A program made the translations under genes and the position numbers. DNA of 64,000 bases from Zongyangia hominis (lineage in GTDB: Bacteria > Bacillota > Clostridia > Oscillospirales > Ruminococcaceae): the NCBI RefSeq assembly GCF_014385095.1, contig NZ_JACRTC010000002.1, positions 1 to 64,000 on the forward strand, written 5' to 3'. The notes under the pieces are model-generated. The model ran no database searches and was not told the DNA's origin. It saw nothing but the letters and a program-made list of their open reading frames with translations. This document shows positions 39,428 to 48,579 of the stretch, one piece after another. Numbering within the stretch: the first letter of the stretch is position 1; every line of letters starts with the position of its first letter.

Positions 39428-39666
39428 CATGATCCTCACTTTCCCCGCTTTCATCGCGGCATCTGCGCCTCGGGACATACCAGCCCCCGGCGTATCTTTT
39501 CCCTATGGATTGATTCTTTTATTATGTCACTGCTTTTCCCCGATTGCAAGACCTTTCCTACCCAAGCCTGATGATCCCCCGTCCCGCAAATAGGGGAGCG
39601 GGGGATGCCCTTATCTCCCACGCCCCTTTCCGGGCAGAATTTCGGCTTTTTGCCCCCTTTTCCGCC

Positions 39667-39695
39667 TTGCGGCGGAGGGTAAACTATGGTAAAAT
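39667..39695 (+). promoter_or_regulatory. promoter of the ABC transporter operon
   Basis: TTGCGG (39667-39672), 17-base spacer, TAAAAT (39690-39695), about 45 bases before the first start codon. Confidence 0.55.
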
Positions 39696-39743
39696 TTCGA
39701 TAATTTAGTTTGTTAACCATTTATCAAGAAAAGGAGAAAACAC

Positions 39744-40472
39744 ATGGAAGGTCAGGCGCAAGTCATCTTAGAAGGTATCCAGAAGTCCTTTGGGGACAAA
39801 GAAGTGCTCAAGGGCGCGTCTTTTACCTTTGAAAAGGGCAACATCTACGGTCTACTCGGCCGCAACGGCTCGGGTAAGACCACCCTCTTCAACTGTCTGA
39901 GCGACGAACTCACCCCTGACGCCGGCAAAGCATGGCTTGTGCAAAACGGCGAGCGCAAGGAGTTGCTGCCCTCTGACATTGGTTATGTTTTTGCCACCCC
40001 CATTCTCCCCGATTTTCTCACCGGTTATGAGTTTCTCAAGTTTTACATGGACATTAACAAGGACAAAATCACCGACCCCAAGCCCATCGACTTCTACTTT
40101 GATCTGGTCAAGATTGAGAAGGAGGACCGGCACCGCCTCATCAAGGGCTATTCCCACGGCATGAAGAACAAAATCCAGCTGCTCTGTTATATGATCACCC
40201 GGCCCCCGATTATGCTTCTCGACGAGCCGCTGACCTCCTTTGACGTGGTGGTGGCGCTGGAAATGAAGCAACTGCTCAGAGAAATCAAGAAGGACCACAT
40301 CATCATCTTTTCCACCCATATCTTGCAGCTGGCCACCGACCTGTGCGACGAAATCGTGGTACTCACCGGCGGGCAGTTAGAACCAGTGGACAGCTCCATG
40401 CTCCACAGCAAGGAATTTGAGGAGAAGATCATCGAGATTTTGAAGGATGAGGACGGCCATGAACATCAATAA
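39744..40472 (+). CDS. ABC transporter ATP-binding protein
   Basis: A 242-residue ATPase subunit. Walker A is GRNGSGKTT (39-47), Walker B is IMLLDEPLTSFD, and the H-loop His is in FSTHIL. The signature is degenerate (YSHGMKNK rather than LSGGQ), as in many exporters of this two-gene type. The start is preceded by AAAGGAG. It overlaps the permease gene by 14 bases. The pair resembles peptide or antibiotic exporters of Gram-positives; the substrate is unknown. Confidence 0.92.
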   Translation: MEGQAQVILEGIQKSFGDKEVLKGASFTFEKGNIYGLLGRNGSGKTTLFNCLSDELTPDAGKAWLVQNGERKELLPSDIGYVFATPILPDFLTGYEFLKFYMDINKDKITDPKPIDFYFDLVKIEKEDRHRLIKGYSHGMKNKIQLLCYMITRPPIMLLDEPLTSFDVVVALEMKQLLREIKKDHIIIFSTHILQLATDLCDEIVVLTGGQLEPVDSSMLHSKEFEEKIIEILKDEDGHEHQ

Positions 40473-42090
40473 TATGAAAAACACCCTCCTCGGCGTCTTT
40501 CACATCAGCACGGCGTCGATGGCGAACCGATTGATCTACTTTGTCAAGCGTATCCCCCTCATCGGCAAGGCGGTCCCCGACGGCATCTACGCCCAGATGG
40601 AGCTCAAGCAGGGCCTGGCCGTGGTGGCGGCTCTCTTCTACGCCCTTTACCGCCTCTTCTGCAAGGCGCTGTATGTGGGACTCATGGTGCTCCTCCCCCT
40701 CTTGCTGGCGATGGAGGACGGCTTTACCCGCGCCCAGCAGGGGGACTTGTTCCTCCACATATTTTTCTTCCTCAGTTGTCTGGCGGGCGCCGTCCAGGCC
40801 CCCAAGGCGCTGGAAGCAAAGCCCAACAAATTCATCTGTATCCGTTTAGTGGGGATGGACCCGGAGGAATACACCCGCTCTATGGTCCTCTTCTACCACG
40901 GCAGCGAGTTTCTCTACTTCCTGCCCAGCCTCCTCATCGGCGGCATCATTGCCGGCTGCAACGCCTGGCAGCTCATCGGCCTCATTCTGGCATTCCCCTG
41001 CTACCGTCTGATGGGAGAGGCCTTGCAGCTTATCGTCTACCGGCGCACCAAACGGGTGCTGAGCACAAGCTATGTCCTCATCAGCATTTTGCTGGTGGCG
41101 GGCGCCATCCTGGCCTATGCGCCTCTGGCGGCGGGATCCGCTTATGCCGTGGGGAGATGGGCGTTCTTCTTCCCCGCGGTCCTCGCGGCGCTTATTCTCG
41201 GCGCTTTGTCCCTGCGGTATATCCTTCGCTATCCCGGCTACCGGGCGGCGGCACAGGACGTGCTGGTCCATGACAAAATCTCCGCCGACCCCCAGAAAAC
41301 GGCGGCGCAAAACCGCTTCCGTGACGTCAAGCTCCGGGACTCCGATTTTACCGGCGAGGAACTCATCGCGGGCAAGCACGGCAACCAGAAGGGCTACCGG
41401 TACCTCAACACCATCTTTTTTGAGCGCCACCGGCGGATGCTGGTGCTCCCCCTCTACCGGCGGCTGCTGATTGTGGCGGTTCTTTTCGTGGGATGCGGGG
41501 CGGCGCTTCTGTTCTTTCCCGAGTTTCGCCCCACCTTCTCCCAGGTTCTCTCCCGGCTCCTCCCCGCCTTTTGCTTTGTTATGTACTTTGCCTCCATCGG
41601 CGAGCGAATCTGCCGGGCCATGTTTTATAACTGCGACATCAGTTTGCTTCGGTACAGCTATTACCGGGAGCGTGGCGCCATCCTGCGCAACTTCCAGATC
41701 CGTTTGGCCCGCATCGCGGGACTCAACCTGATTTTGGCCGCCGCCATCTGCCTGGCGGTGGGAGGGCTTATCTTCCTCAGCGGCGTCACCTGGTCCCCCA
41801 AAGACATGATCTTTTTCATGCTCTGTATCCTGTTTCTATCCCTCTTCTTCTCGGTGCACCATCTGTTTTTGTACTACGTCTGCCAGCCCTACACCACTGA
41901 GCTCGACATGAAAAATCCGCTGTTTAACATCATCAATGTGGTGGTGTACATGGTGTGCTACATGTGCCTACAGATCCACACCGTGCCCTCCAATTTCGCT
42001 TTTATCGTGCTGGGCGCCACCCTCTCCTATATGGTAGTAGCCCTGGCGCTCGTCTACAAATTCGCGCCCAAAACCTTCCGCATTAAATAG
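40459..42090 (+). CDS. ABC transporter permease
   Basis: A 543-residue membrane subunit with about ten hydrophobic segments: two early pairs near 70-150, then groups at ~180-260, ~330-390 and ~420-530. It has no ATPase motif. The start chosen follows GAGGACGGCC and overlaps the ATPase gene, so the two are translationally coupled. I do not recognise a specific family. It probably exports a peptide or lipid and acts in the membrane with the preceding ATPase. Confidence 0.85.
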   Translation: MNINNMKNTLLGVFHISTASMANRLIYFVKRIPLIGKAVPDGIYAQMELKQGLAVVAALFYALYRLFCKALYVGLMVLLPLLLAMEDGFTRAQQGDLFLHIFFFLSCLAGAVQAPKALEAKPNKFICIRLVGMDPEEYTRSMVLFYHGSEFLYFLPSLLIGGIIAGCNAWQLIGLILAFPCYRLMGEALQLIVYRRTKRVLSTSYVLISILLVAGAILAYAPLAAGSAYAVGRWAFFFPAVLAALILGALSLRYILRYPGYRAAAQDVLVHDKISADPQKTAAQNRFRDVKLRDSDFTGEELIAGKHGNQKGYRYLNTIFFERHRRMLVLPLYRRLLIVAVLFVGCGAALLFFPEFRPTFSQVLSRLLPAFCFVMYFASIGERICRAMFYNCDISLLRYSYYRERGAILRNFQIRLARIAGLNLILAAAICLAVGGLIFLSGVTWSPKDMIFFMLCILFLSLFFSVHHLFLYYVCQPYTTELDMKNPLFNIINVVVYMVCYMCLQIHTVPSNFAFIVLGATLSYMVVALALVYKFAPKTFRIK

Positions 42091-42100
42091 CTTTTAAGCG

Positions 42101-42134
42101 AAAAGCCCCGTGCTGTTGGCACGGGGCTTTTTTT
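42101..42134 (+). terminator. terminator of the ABC transporter operon
   Basis: AAAAGCCCCGTGC and its complement around TGTTG, followed by seven T residues. Confidence 0.92.
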
Positions 42135-42147
42135 GTCAATTTTTCTC

Positions 42148-42176
42148 TTTACAATTTGAAAAAGATATTGTATAAT
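42148..42176 (+). promoter_or_regulatory. promoter of tRNA-Ala
   Basis: TTTACA (42148-42153), 17-base spacer, TATAAT (42171-42176), ending 20 bases before the tRNA. Confidence 0.8.
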
Positions 42177-42196
42177 ATTAAAGCACTCAAAAATAT

Positions 42197-42272
42197 GGGG
42201 GCGTAGCTCAGCTGGGAGAGCGTACGGTTCGCATCCGTAAGGTCGAGAGTTCGATCCTCTTCGTCTCCACCA
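42197..42272 (+). tRNA. tRNA-Ala (anticodon CGC)
   Basis: A 76-base tRNA with encoded CCA. The acceptor stem GGGGGCG pairs with CGTCTCC including the G3-U70 pair that identifies alanine tRNAs. The D-arm, the anticodon loop TTCGCAT (anticodon CGC) and the T-arm (GAGAGTTCGATCCTC) are all normal. CGC reads the codon GCG, which suits a GC-rich genome. Confidence 0.96.
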
Positions 42273-42278
42273 AACAGT

Positions 42279-42313
42279 GCAAATCCGAACTCAGAGATGG
42301 GTTCGGATTTTGC
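42279..42313 (+). terminator. terminator after tRNA-Ala
   Basis: AAATCCGAAC pairs with GTTCGGATTT around a 10-base loop and ends in a T-run. Confidence 0.75.
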
Positions 42314-42327
42314 GTATTCAGCTCCAT

Positions 42328-42366
42328 AAAAAAGCCTGAAACGATGACTGTCGTTTCAGGCTTTTT
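42328..42366 (-). terminator. terminator of kdpE
   Basis: AAAAAGCCTGAAACGA-type stem with U-runs on both strands, four bases past the kdpE stop. It probably ends both the kdp transcript and, as a backup, the tRNA. Confidence 0.85.
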
Positions 42367-42369
42367 CTT

Positions 42370-43065
42370 TTACACTTTGAGCATCCGGTACCCCACTCCG
42401 ATGTGGGTCTGGATATACTGGGGGTTGGAGGGGTCCGGCTCAATCTTCTTGCGCAACGTGGCCATAAAGACCCGCAGGGACGCCACGTCGTTGTCCCAGG
42501 CCGTGCCCCATATTTCCTTGGTAATATAAGTGTGGGTCAATACCTTCCCAGCGTTCTTGGCGAGCAGGCACAGCAGCTTATATTCAATCGGCGTCAGATG
42601 CAGTTCTTTCCCATCCAAGTAGACGCATCCGGCTGCGTAGTCAATCTTCATCGCCCCGTTTTGGAAGACCGCGGCCGCCATCTGGACCGCGCCCCCGTCG
42701 TTGAGGCGGCGGAAGGTGACCCGCAGCCGGGCCAGCAGTTCTTCCACCGAGAAGGGTTTTGTCAGATAGTCGTCCGCGCCGGCGTCCAGGGCGTCGATTT
42801 TATCGGTGTCCTCGCTGCGGGCGCTGATGACGATGATGGGGGTCTTGGCCCAAGAGCGGATTTTTCGGATGATCTCGATGCCATCCATATCGGGCAGCCC
42901 TAAGTCCAAGAGGATGACCTCCGGGTTGTGGGAGACCGCCTCCAAAATGGCGGCCTCCCCCGTGGGTGCGGTGTGAAAACGGTATTGATGGGTTTCTAAG
43001 GTGGTCGCGATCAAGTTGCGCACGGCGGCATCGTCCTCGACTACCAAAATCAGTGGTTTATTCAT
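42370..43065 (-). CDS. kdpE: potassium two-component response regulator KdpE
   Basis: A 231-residue OmpR-type regulator. The receiver domain has the phospho-acceptor Asp in ILLDLGLPDMDG and the conserved Lys in LTKPF; a winged-helix DNA-binding domain ends the protein (ELHLTPIEYKLLCLLAKN, ASLRVFMATLRKKIE). The ATG follows AGGAGGTCC and overlaps the kdpD end by eight bases; a longer upstream frame lies within kdpD. It would activate kdpFABC when K+ is scarce or osmolarity is high. Confidence 0.95.
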   Translation of the reverse strand: MNKPLILVVEDDAAVRNLIATTLETHQYRFHTAPTGEAAILEAVSHNPEVILLDLGLPDMDGIEIIRKIRSWAKTPIIVISARSEDTDKIDALDAGADDYLTKPFSVEELLARLRVTFRRLNDGGAVQMAAAVFQNGAMKIDYAAGCVYLDGKELHLTPIEYKLLCLLAKNAGKVLTHTYITKEIWGTAWDNDVASLRVFMATLRKKIEPDPSNPQYIQTHIGVGYRMLKV

Positions 43066-45754
43066 GTAAATGGACCTCCTCCACAGGTAAGGTAACGGTA
43101 AAAACGGCGCCGTGGGGCGCACGATCGGAAACGGCAATGGATCCCCCGTGGGCGGTGACGATGGACTTACACAGGGCAAGGCCCAGTCCCAGACTCCTCC
43201 GGCTGTCGGCGATCTTGGTTTGTGCGGTGTAGAACATCTCAAAGATGTGGGTCTTGGCGTCGTCGGGGATACCCTCCCCGTCGTCGGAGACGGTCACCAC
43301 CGCTTGGGAGCCTACCTGTTTCGTCTCAATGACGATTTCGGAGCCCGGAGGCGTATATTTGATGGCGTTGTCCACCAGGTTGATGATGACCTGAGTGATG
43401 AGCCGGGCGTCCACCTTGACCAGAATAAAGGTATCCCCACTCCTCATCTGGATGCGGTGCTCGTTGCGTCGCCGGTCGGTATGATGCAGCGCCTCCGCGA
43501 TCACCTCGTCCAGTAGCTCGGTGGTCAGACGCAGCTTCATGGTGCCGTCCTTGATGCGGGTGACAGAGAGCAGGTTCTCCACCAAGTTAATCAGCCACAA
43601 GGAGTCGTCGTAGATATCGGTATAGAGCTGGCGTCGTTTCTCCTTGGGAATATCGTCCCCGCTGGAGAGAAGGATGCCCGCGTTGCCGGAAATGGAGGTC
43701 AAGGGCGTGCGGAGATCATGGGAGATGGAACGCAGCAGATTGGCCCGCAGCTGCTCGTTTTTGGCAAGGAGCGCCGCTGCCTCCCGCTCCCGGGACACCC
43801 GCTCGTTTTGCAGCGCCAAGGCGCACTCCCCTAGGATGGAGAGCATGATGCTGTTTTCAAACGCGTCGAGAGGGGCGTCGGGAATGGCGATGCCGACGAC
43901 GCCATAAACCTCCCGGGCCACCCGCACCGAGAGATACAGGCACTTGGCGTTGCCCAGGGTGTTGGTGGTGGCACCGGCGTGCCGGTTGTTTTGATAGACC
44001 CAAGCGGCCACCGCCCGCTCATTTTCGGTGGCGTACCCTTCCATACTCTGCTCGCTGTGTACGGGAAAGAGCAGGGGCGGCAGCAGGGCGCCCTGCTGTA
44101 CCTTATAAAATAGGAGGTCCCGATTGAGTAACTTCGTCAGCTGACGGCAGGTGACGGAGATGATGCCCGCAGGGTCCTTCTCACTGCTCAGGGCCTGAGT
44201 GGAATCAAACAGGATTTTGGTCCGGTAGGCCGTCCGAGCGGCCTGCCGGGCCTGCTGCTGAATCCGCACGGCTAAGGAGCTTGTGAGAAACGCCGCCAAC
44301 AGCATGATGGGAAAGGTGGCAAGATATTGGGGGTCGTAGGCGTTGAGGGTAAAGCGGGGCTCAGTGAAGAGGAAATTAAAGAGCATGACGCTGATGACGG
44401 AGCTTACCAGACTCATGACCCGCTGGGAAGTGAGGATCGCCGTCACCAGCACGCCCAGAATATAGACGGTGATGATATTCGCTTCGCTGAGGCCCAACAG
44501 AAAAAAGAGATACCCGATGCCCGTAGCGGCCACCAGCACCGCAGCACTTTTAAGAAGATCCATTCCGCTCAGTCCCGCTTTTCGAGAGGAAGGACGCCGG
44601 GCCCGGTAGGACGGCGCATCCTGGTCGGGGATGATGTAGATGTCCAGGTTGGGGGAAAGCTGGGTGATGCGCTCGGTCAAGGAGGGGCGGCCCGGCACCA
44701 GGCTGCGCCGGGTGCTGCTGCGACCCAGGACAATTTTGGAGACACCGGAAAGCCGCGCGAACTCCGAAATTTGAAAAGCGATGTCCTCCCCATACACCGT
44801 TTCGATGGCCGCCCCCAATTGCTGGGCGAGGTGGATATTCTGCCGCAGCCGCTCCTTGTTTTCCTCAGTGATGGAGGCAAAGTCCGGCGTCTCCACAAAC
44901 AGGGCGGTGAAGCTGCCATTGAAGGCGCCGGCCATCCGGGCGGCGGTCCGGATGATCTTGGCGTTTGACGGGGAGGAGGACAGACAGACCAGGATGTGCT
45001 CCTCGGTAAAGAAGGAGCTCATCCGTCCTCCGCCCAAATGGGACATCCGATTGACCCGGTCGGCGCACCGGCGCAGGGCAATTTCCCGTAGAGCCACCAG
45101 GTTTTGCAGGGTAAAAAAGTTGCCCAGCGCTCTCTTCGCCTGGGTCTTCCCATAGACCTTCCCCTCGCTCAGACGCTCGATGAGATCCCTAGGCTCGATG
45201 TCCACCAGCTCCACCTGGCCGGCCTTGTCGAAGACCGAGTCGGGGACGCGCTCCATCACCGTAATGCCGGTGATGGAGGCCACCAGATCGTTGAGGCTTT
45301 CGATGTGCTGGACGTTGAGAGTGGTATAGACGTCGATTCCCTGGTCGAGAAGCTCGTGGATGTCCTGGTACCGCTTGCGGTGGCGGCAGGCGTCGGCATT
45401 GGTGTGGGCCAGTTCATCCACCAAGATGAGCTGGGGGCGGCGCCCGATGGCGGCGTCCAGATCAAATTCGCGCAGGGTGACGCCGTTTTGCTTCACTTCC
45501 CGGGTGGGCAGCTCCTCCAGGCCGTTGAGGAGGGCCGCCGTCTGGGGACGGGCGTGGGGCTCCACGTACCCGGCCACCACATCGATGCCCCGGCGTTTGG
45601 CGGCGTGGGCCGCCTGGAGCATGGCGTAGGTCTTCCCCACCCCCGCCGCATAGCCGAAAAAGATCTTGAGGGATCCCCGGCCCGCCGTACTTTCCTCCTG
45701 TCTCAGCTGCCGCAGAAATTCTTCCGGCTCCATTCTGGGTGCTTCCACGCCCAT
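43058..45754 (-). CDS. kdpD: potassium sensor histidine kinase KdpD
   Basis: The sensor of the Kdp system, about 898 residues with all usual domains: KdpD Walker domain (GYAAGVGKTYAML), a USP domain (about 250-370), four membrane segments of DUF4118, GAF, HisKA with ISHDLRTPLTSISGN, and an HATPase domain (NLVDNAIKYTPPG, DDGEGIP, GLGLALCK). The start is uncertain: ATG 45754 is only two bases after GGAGG, so a GTG at 45748 with an eight-base spacing may be used. It is separated from kdpC by ~115 bases that hold a hairpin and an inverted repeat, so it may be transcribed separately. Confidence 0.94.
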   Translation of the reverse strand: MGVEAPRMEPEEFLRQLRQEESTAGRGSLKIFFGYAAGVGKTYAMLQAAHAAKRRGIDVVAGYVEPHARPQTAALLNGLEELPTREVKQNGVTLREFDLDAAIGRRPQLILVDELAHTNADACRHRKRYQDIHELLDQGIDVYTTLNVQHIESLNDLVASITGITVMERVPDSVFDKAGQVELVDIEPRDLIERLSEGKVYGKTQAKRALGNFFTLQNLVALREIALRRCADRVNRMSHLGGGRMSSFFTEEHILVCLSSSPSNAKIIRTAARMAGAFNGSFTALFVETPDFASITEENKERLRQNIHLAQQLGAAIETVYGEDIAFQISEFARLSGVSKIVLGRSSTRRSLVPGRPSLTERITQLSPNLDIYIIPDQDAPSYRARRPSSRKAGLSGMDLLKSAAVLVAATGIGYLFFLLGLSEANIITVYILGVLVTAILTSQRVMSLVSSVISVMLFNFLFTEPRFTLNAYDPQYLATFPIMLLAAFLTSSLAVRIQQQARQAARTAYRTKILFDSTQALSSEKDPAGIISVTCRQLTKLLNRDLLFYKVQQGALLPPLLFPVHSEQSMEGYATENERAVAAWVYQNNRHAGATTNTLGNAKCLYLSVRVAREVYGVVGIAIPDAPLDAFENSIMLSILGECALALQNERVSREREAAALLAKNEQLRANLLRSISHDLRTPLTSISGNAGILLSSGDDIPKEKRRQLYTDIYDDSLWLINLVENLLSVTRIKDGTMKLRLTTELLDEVIAEALHHTDRRRNEHRIQMRSGDTFILVKVDARLITQVIINLVDNAIKYTPPGSEIVIETKQVGSQAVVTVSDDGEGIPDDAKTHIFEMFYTAQTKIADSRRSLGLGLALCKSIVTAHGGSIAVSDRAPHGAVFTVTLPVEEVHLHE

Positions 45755-45833
45755 CACCTCCAATATGAAAAAGTATAGCAGTTTCTGATTTAACGCTCCA
45801 TTAGAAAGGGGCATGCCGGCGTTAAGATTGCAT

Positions 45834-45870
45834 AAAGAGGGAAGCGTGAAAACACGCTTCCCTCTTTTTT
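45834..45870. terminator. hairpin between kdpC and kdpD
   Basis: AGAGGGAAGCGTG pairs with CACGCTTCCCTCT around AAAA. The T-run is strong on the plus strand and short (TTT) on the minus strand, so it terminates antisense transcripts better than it separates kdpC from kdpDE. Just downstream is the inverted repeat TTAACGC ... GCGTTAA (45790-45796, 45819-45825). Confidence 0.7.
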
Positions 45871-46479
45871 CTATGCCGTTAGGATGCCGTCGAGCATCAG
45901 ATTTACCTTGAGGACGTGGACCGTCTCCTCCCCAAACAGTCCCAGGAACCGGCCTTCGGTGCACTTCTCTATGATCTGCCGGACCTCGTCTTGTGTCCTG
46001 CCGCTGGCTTTCGCGATGCGGGGGACTTGATATTCGGCCGCCGCCGGTGAAATGTGTGGATCGAGGCCGCTGCCCGAGCCGGTGATCAGATCCACCGGCA
46101 CGGCGGAAGTGTCCCGATCGGGATTGGCCGCCCGCAGCTTCTCCACCCGCTCGGCCACCAGCGCCTCATACTCCTCGCTGGCCGGACTCAAATTGGACGG
46201 GGCGGCGTAGAGGAGCCTCTTCCCATCTTCATCCACATAGGTGGAGACGTCCAGCTTCATGATGCGCCCCCACAGGTGGGCGTCGTCGGTGTATTGCTGA
46301 CCCAGGAGTTCGCAGCCGTACTGCTTGCCATCCACCTCGATGATGCTGCCGTTTGCCTGGTGGGGGAAAAGCAGCCGGGAAAGCCCCGTGACGACGGCGG
46401 TATAGACAACGCCGCAAAGCAGGGTAAAGATCAGAAAGATGAGGGCCGCCTTGGGCAGCGCCTTTTTGAGAATTTGCAT
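45871..46479 (-). CDS. kdpC: K+-transporting ATPase subunit KdpC
   Basis: A 202-residue subunit with one N-terminal membrane helix and the family motif DLITGSGSGLDPHISPAAAEYQVPRIA. It stabilises the KdpAB complex and helps ATP binding. It lies 13 bases after kdpB. Confidence 0.95.
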   Translation of the reverse strand: MQILKKALPKAALIFLIFTLLCGVVYTAVVTGLSRLLFPHQANGSIIEVDGKQYGCELLGQQYTDDAHLWGRIMKLDVSTYVDEDGKRLLYAAPSNLSPASEEYEALVAERVEKLRAANPDRDTSAVPVDLITGSGSGLDPHISPAAAEYQVPRIAKASGRTQDEVRQIIEKCTEGRFLGLFGEETVHVLKVNLMLDGILTA

Positions 46480-46492
46480 GAGAAAGCCTCCT

Positions 46493-48568
46493 TTATGCCA
46501 ATCCGAAGAAAACTAAGAGCAGATCGATGAGCTTGATACAGACAAACGGCGCGATGAGACCGTCCAGGCCGTAAATAAGCAGGTTGCGGGAGAGGAGCCT
46601 ACCCGAGGATACCTCCCGGTATTTGACCCCCTTGAGCGCCAGCGGGATGAGGGCCACGATGATGAGGGCGTTATAGATGATGGCCGAGAGCACCGCGCTC
46701 TGCGGGGAGTGGAGCCCCATGATGTTGAGGGCCGAAAGCCCCGGATAAAGGCCCACGAACAGCGCCGGGATGATGGCGAAATATTTGGCCACGTCGTTGG
46801 CGATGGAGAAGGTGGTCAGGCTGCCTCTCGTCATAAGGAGCTGTTTGCCGATGCGCACGATGTCGATGAGCTTGGTGGGCGAGGAATCTAGGTCCACCAT
46901 GTTCCCCGCTTCTTTGGCCGCCTGGGTCCCGGTGTTCATGGCCACCGCCACGTCGGCCTGGGCCAGCGCCGGGGCGTCGTTGGTCCCGTCCCCGGTCATG
47001 GCCACCATGTGTCCCTTCGCCTGGAGCTCCCGGATTCGCTGGAGCTTTCCTTCCGGCGTCGCCTCCGCCAAGAAGTCGTCCACCCCCGCCTCCGCTGCGA
47101 TGGCCGCCGCGGTCATGGGGTTGTCTCCGGTGATCATAATGGTCTTGATCCCCATCTTTCTCAGGTCCGCGAACTTCTCCTTGACCCCCTGCTTGACGAT
47201 GTCCTTGAGGTGGATGACGCCGAGGACCCGGCGGTCCTTGGCCACCACCAGCGGTGTGCCGCCTTGGGAGGCGATGGATCTGACGATGGTGTCGCACTGC
47301 TGGGGGCAGCTGCCGCCCGACGCCCGCACATAGTCGAAGACCGCCTCCGCGGCGCCCTTTCGGATTTCGCTGCCGGCATAGTCCACGCCGCTCATCCTGG
47401 TCTTGGCGCTAAAGGGGAGAAACCGGACCTGACTGCCGGACAGCTGCCGCTCCCGCAAGCCGAACTTTTCCTTGGCTAAGATCACCACGCTGCGCCCCTC
47501 CGGCGTCTCGTCGGCCAGGGAGGAAAGTTGGGCCGCGTCGGCCAGCTCCCGCTCGCTCACCCCGTCCACCGGCAGAAAGGCGCAGGCCTGCCGGTTGCCC
47601 AGGGTGATGGTCCCGGTTTTATCCAGCATCAGAATGTCCACGTCCCCGGCGGCCTCGATGGCCCGGCCGCTCATGGCCAGCACATTGGCCTCATTGAGAC
47701 GGCTCATGCCCGCGATGCCGATGGCGGATAATAGCGCGCCGATGGTGGTGGGCGCCAGGCATACCAGCAGTGCCACCAGGGTAGTCACCGAGGTGGGATT
47801 TGTGATACCCGCCTGTTTGGCCGAAAAGACGGAAAAGGTATAAAGGGACACCGTCACCAGGATAAAGATGATAGACAGCGCCACCAAAAAGATTTGCAGG
47901 GCGATTTCGTTGGGCGTCTTTTTGCGGGCCGCCCCTTCCACCATGGCAATCATCTTGTCTAAAAAGCTCTCCCCCGCCTCGCTGGTCACCCGCACCACAA
48001 TCCAGTCGGAGAGGACGGTGGTGCCGCCGGTGACAGCGCTGCGGTCGCCTCCCGCCTCCCGGATGACCGGGGCGGACTCGCCGGTGATGGTGCTCTCGTC
48101 CACCGAGGCCGCACCGTCGATGACATCGCCGTCACCGGGAATCTGTTCCCCAGCCCGCACAACCACCAGGTCGCCTTTTTTGAGCAGTGCCGAGGCAACG
48201 GCGGTAAAGTGTTCCTTCTCCTGTGGAGAGGGGATTTTATGGGCGTCCACGTCTTTGCGGGAAGCCCGCAGCGCGGCGGCCTGGGCCTTGCCCCGGCCCT
48301 CTGAGATGGCCTCGGCGAAGTTTGCGAACAGGCTTGTCAGCCACAGCACCGCGGCGATGGCCAAAATATAGCCGCTGGAAGCGTCCGCGTCCCGGACGCC
48401 GAAGAGGGATACCGCCCAGAGCAGGGTGGTGAGGATGGCCGAAACGAAGACCAAGAACATGACGGGATTTTGAATCTGGGCTCTGGGGCTCAGTTTGAGA
48501 AAGGAATCTTTGACGGCTCTGCCGAGCATCTGCCGCCCGGCGAAAGCCCTCTTTGTTTTTGCTGCCAT
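46493..48568 (-). CDS. kdpB: K+-transporting ATPase catalytic subunit KdpB
   Basis: A P-type ATPase of ~691 residues. The phosphorylated Asp is in [13 protein letters not shown], the actuator motif is ITGESAPV, and the hinge motif is [21 protein letters not shown]. It hydrolyses ATP to drive K+ uptake through KdpA. The ATG follows GGAGGCACTGTG. It is one gene of kdpFABC. Confidence 0.96.
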   Translation of the reverse strand: MAAKTKRAFAGRQMLGRAVKDSFLKLSPRAQIQNPVMFLVFVSAILTTLLWAVSLFGVRDADASSGYILAIAAVLWLTSLFANFAEAISEGRGKAQAAALRASRKDVDAHKIPSPQEKEHFTAVASALLKKGDLVVVRAGEQIPGDGDVIDGAASVDESTITGESAPVIREAGGDRSAVTGGTTVLSDWIVVRVTSEAGESFLDKMIAMVEGAARKKTPNEIALQIFLVALSIIFILVTVSLYTFSVFSAKQAGITNPTSVTTLVALLVCLAPTTIGALLSAIGIAGMSRLNEANVLAMSGRAIEAAGDVDILMLDKTGTITLGNRQACAFLPVDGVSERELADAAQLSSLADETPEGRSVVILAKEKFGLRERQLSGSQVRFLPFSAKTRMSGVDYAGSEIRKGAAEAVFDYVRASGGSCPQQCDTIVRSIASQGGTPLVVAKDRRVLGVIHLKDIVKQGVKEKFADLRKMGIKTIMITGDNPMTAAAIAAEAGVDDFLAEATPEGKLQRIRELQAKGHMVAMTGDGTNDAPALAQADVAVAMNTGTQAAKEAGNMVDLDSSPTKLIDIVRIGKQLLMTRGSLTTFSIANDVAKYFAIIPALFVGLYPGLSALNIMGLHSPQSAVLSAIIYNALIIVALIPLALKGVKYREVSSGRLLSRNLLIYGLDGLIAPFVCIKLIDLLLVFFGLA

Positions 48569-48579
48569 CACAGTGCCTC

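Noticed and set aside
43066..43242. N-terminal extension of kdpE
   Set aside because: The 59 extra codons overlap kdpD in another frame; the ATG at 43065 has AGGAGGTCC before it.
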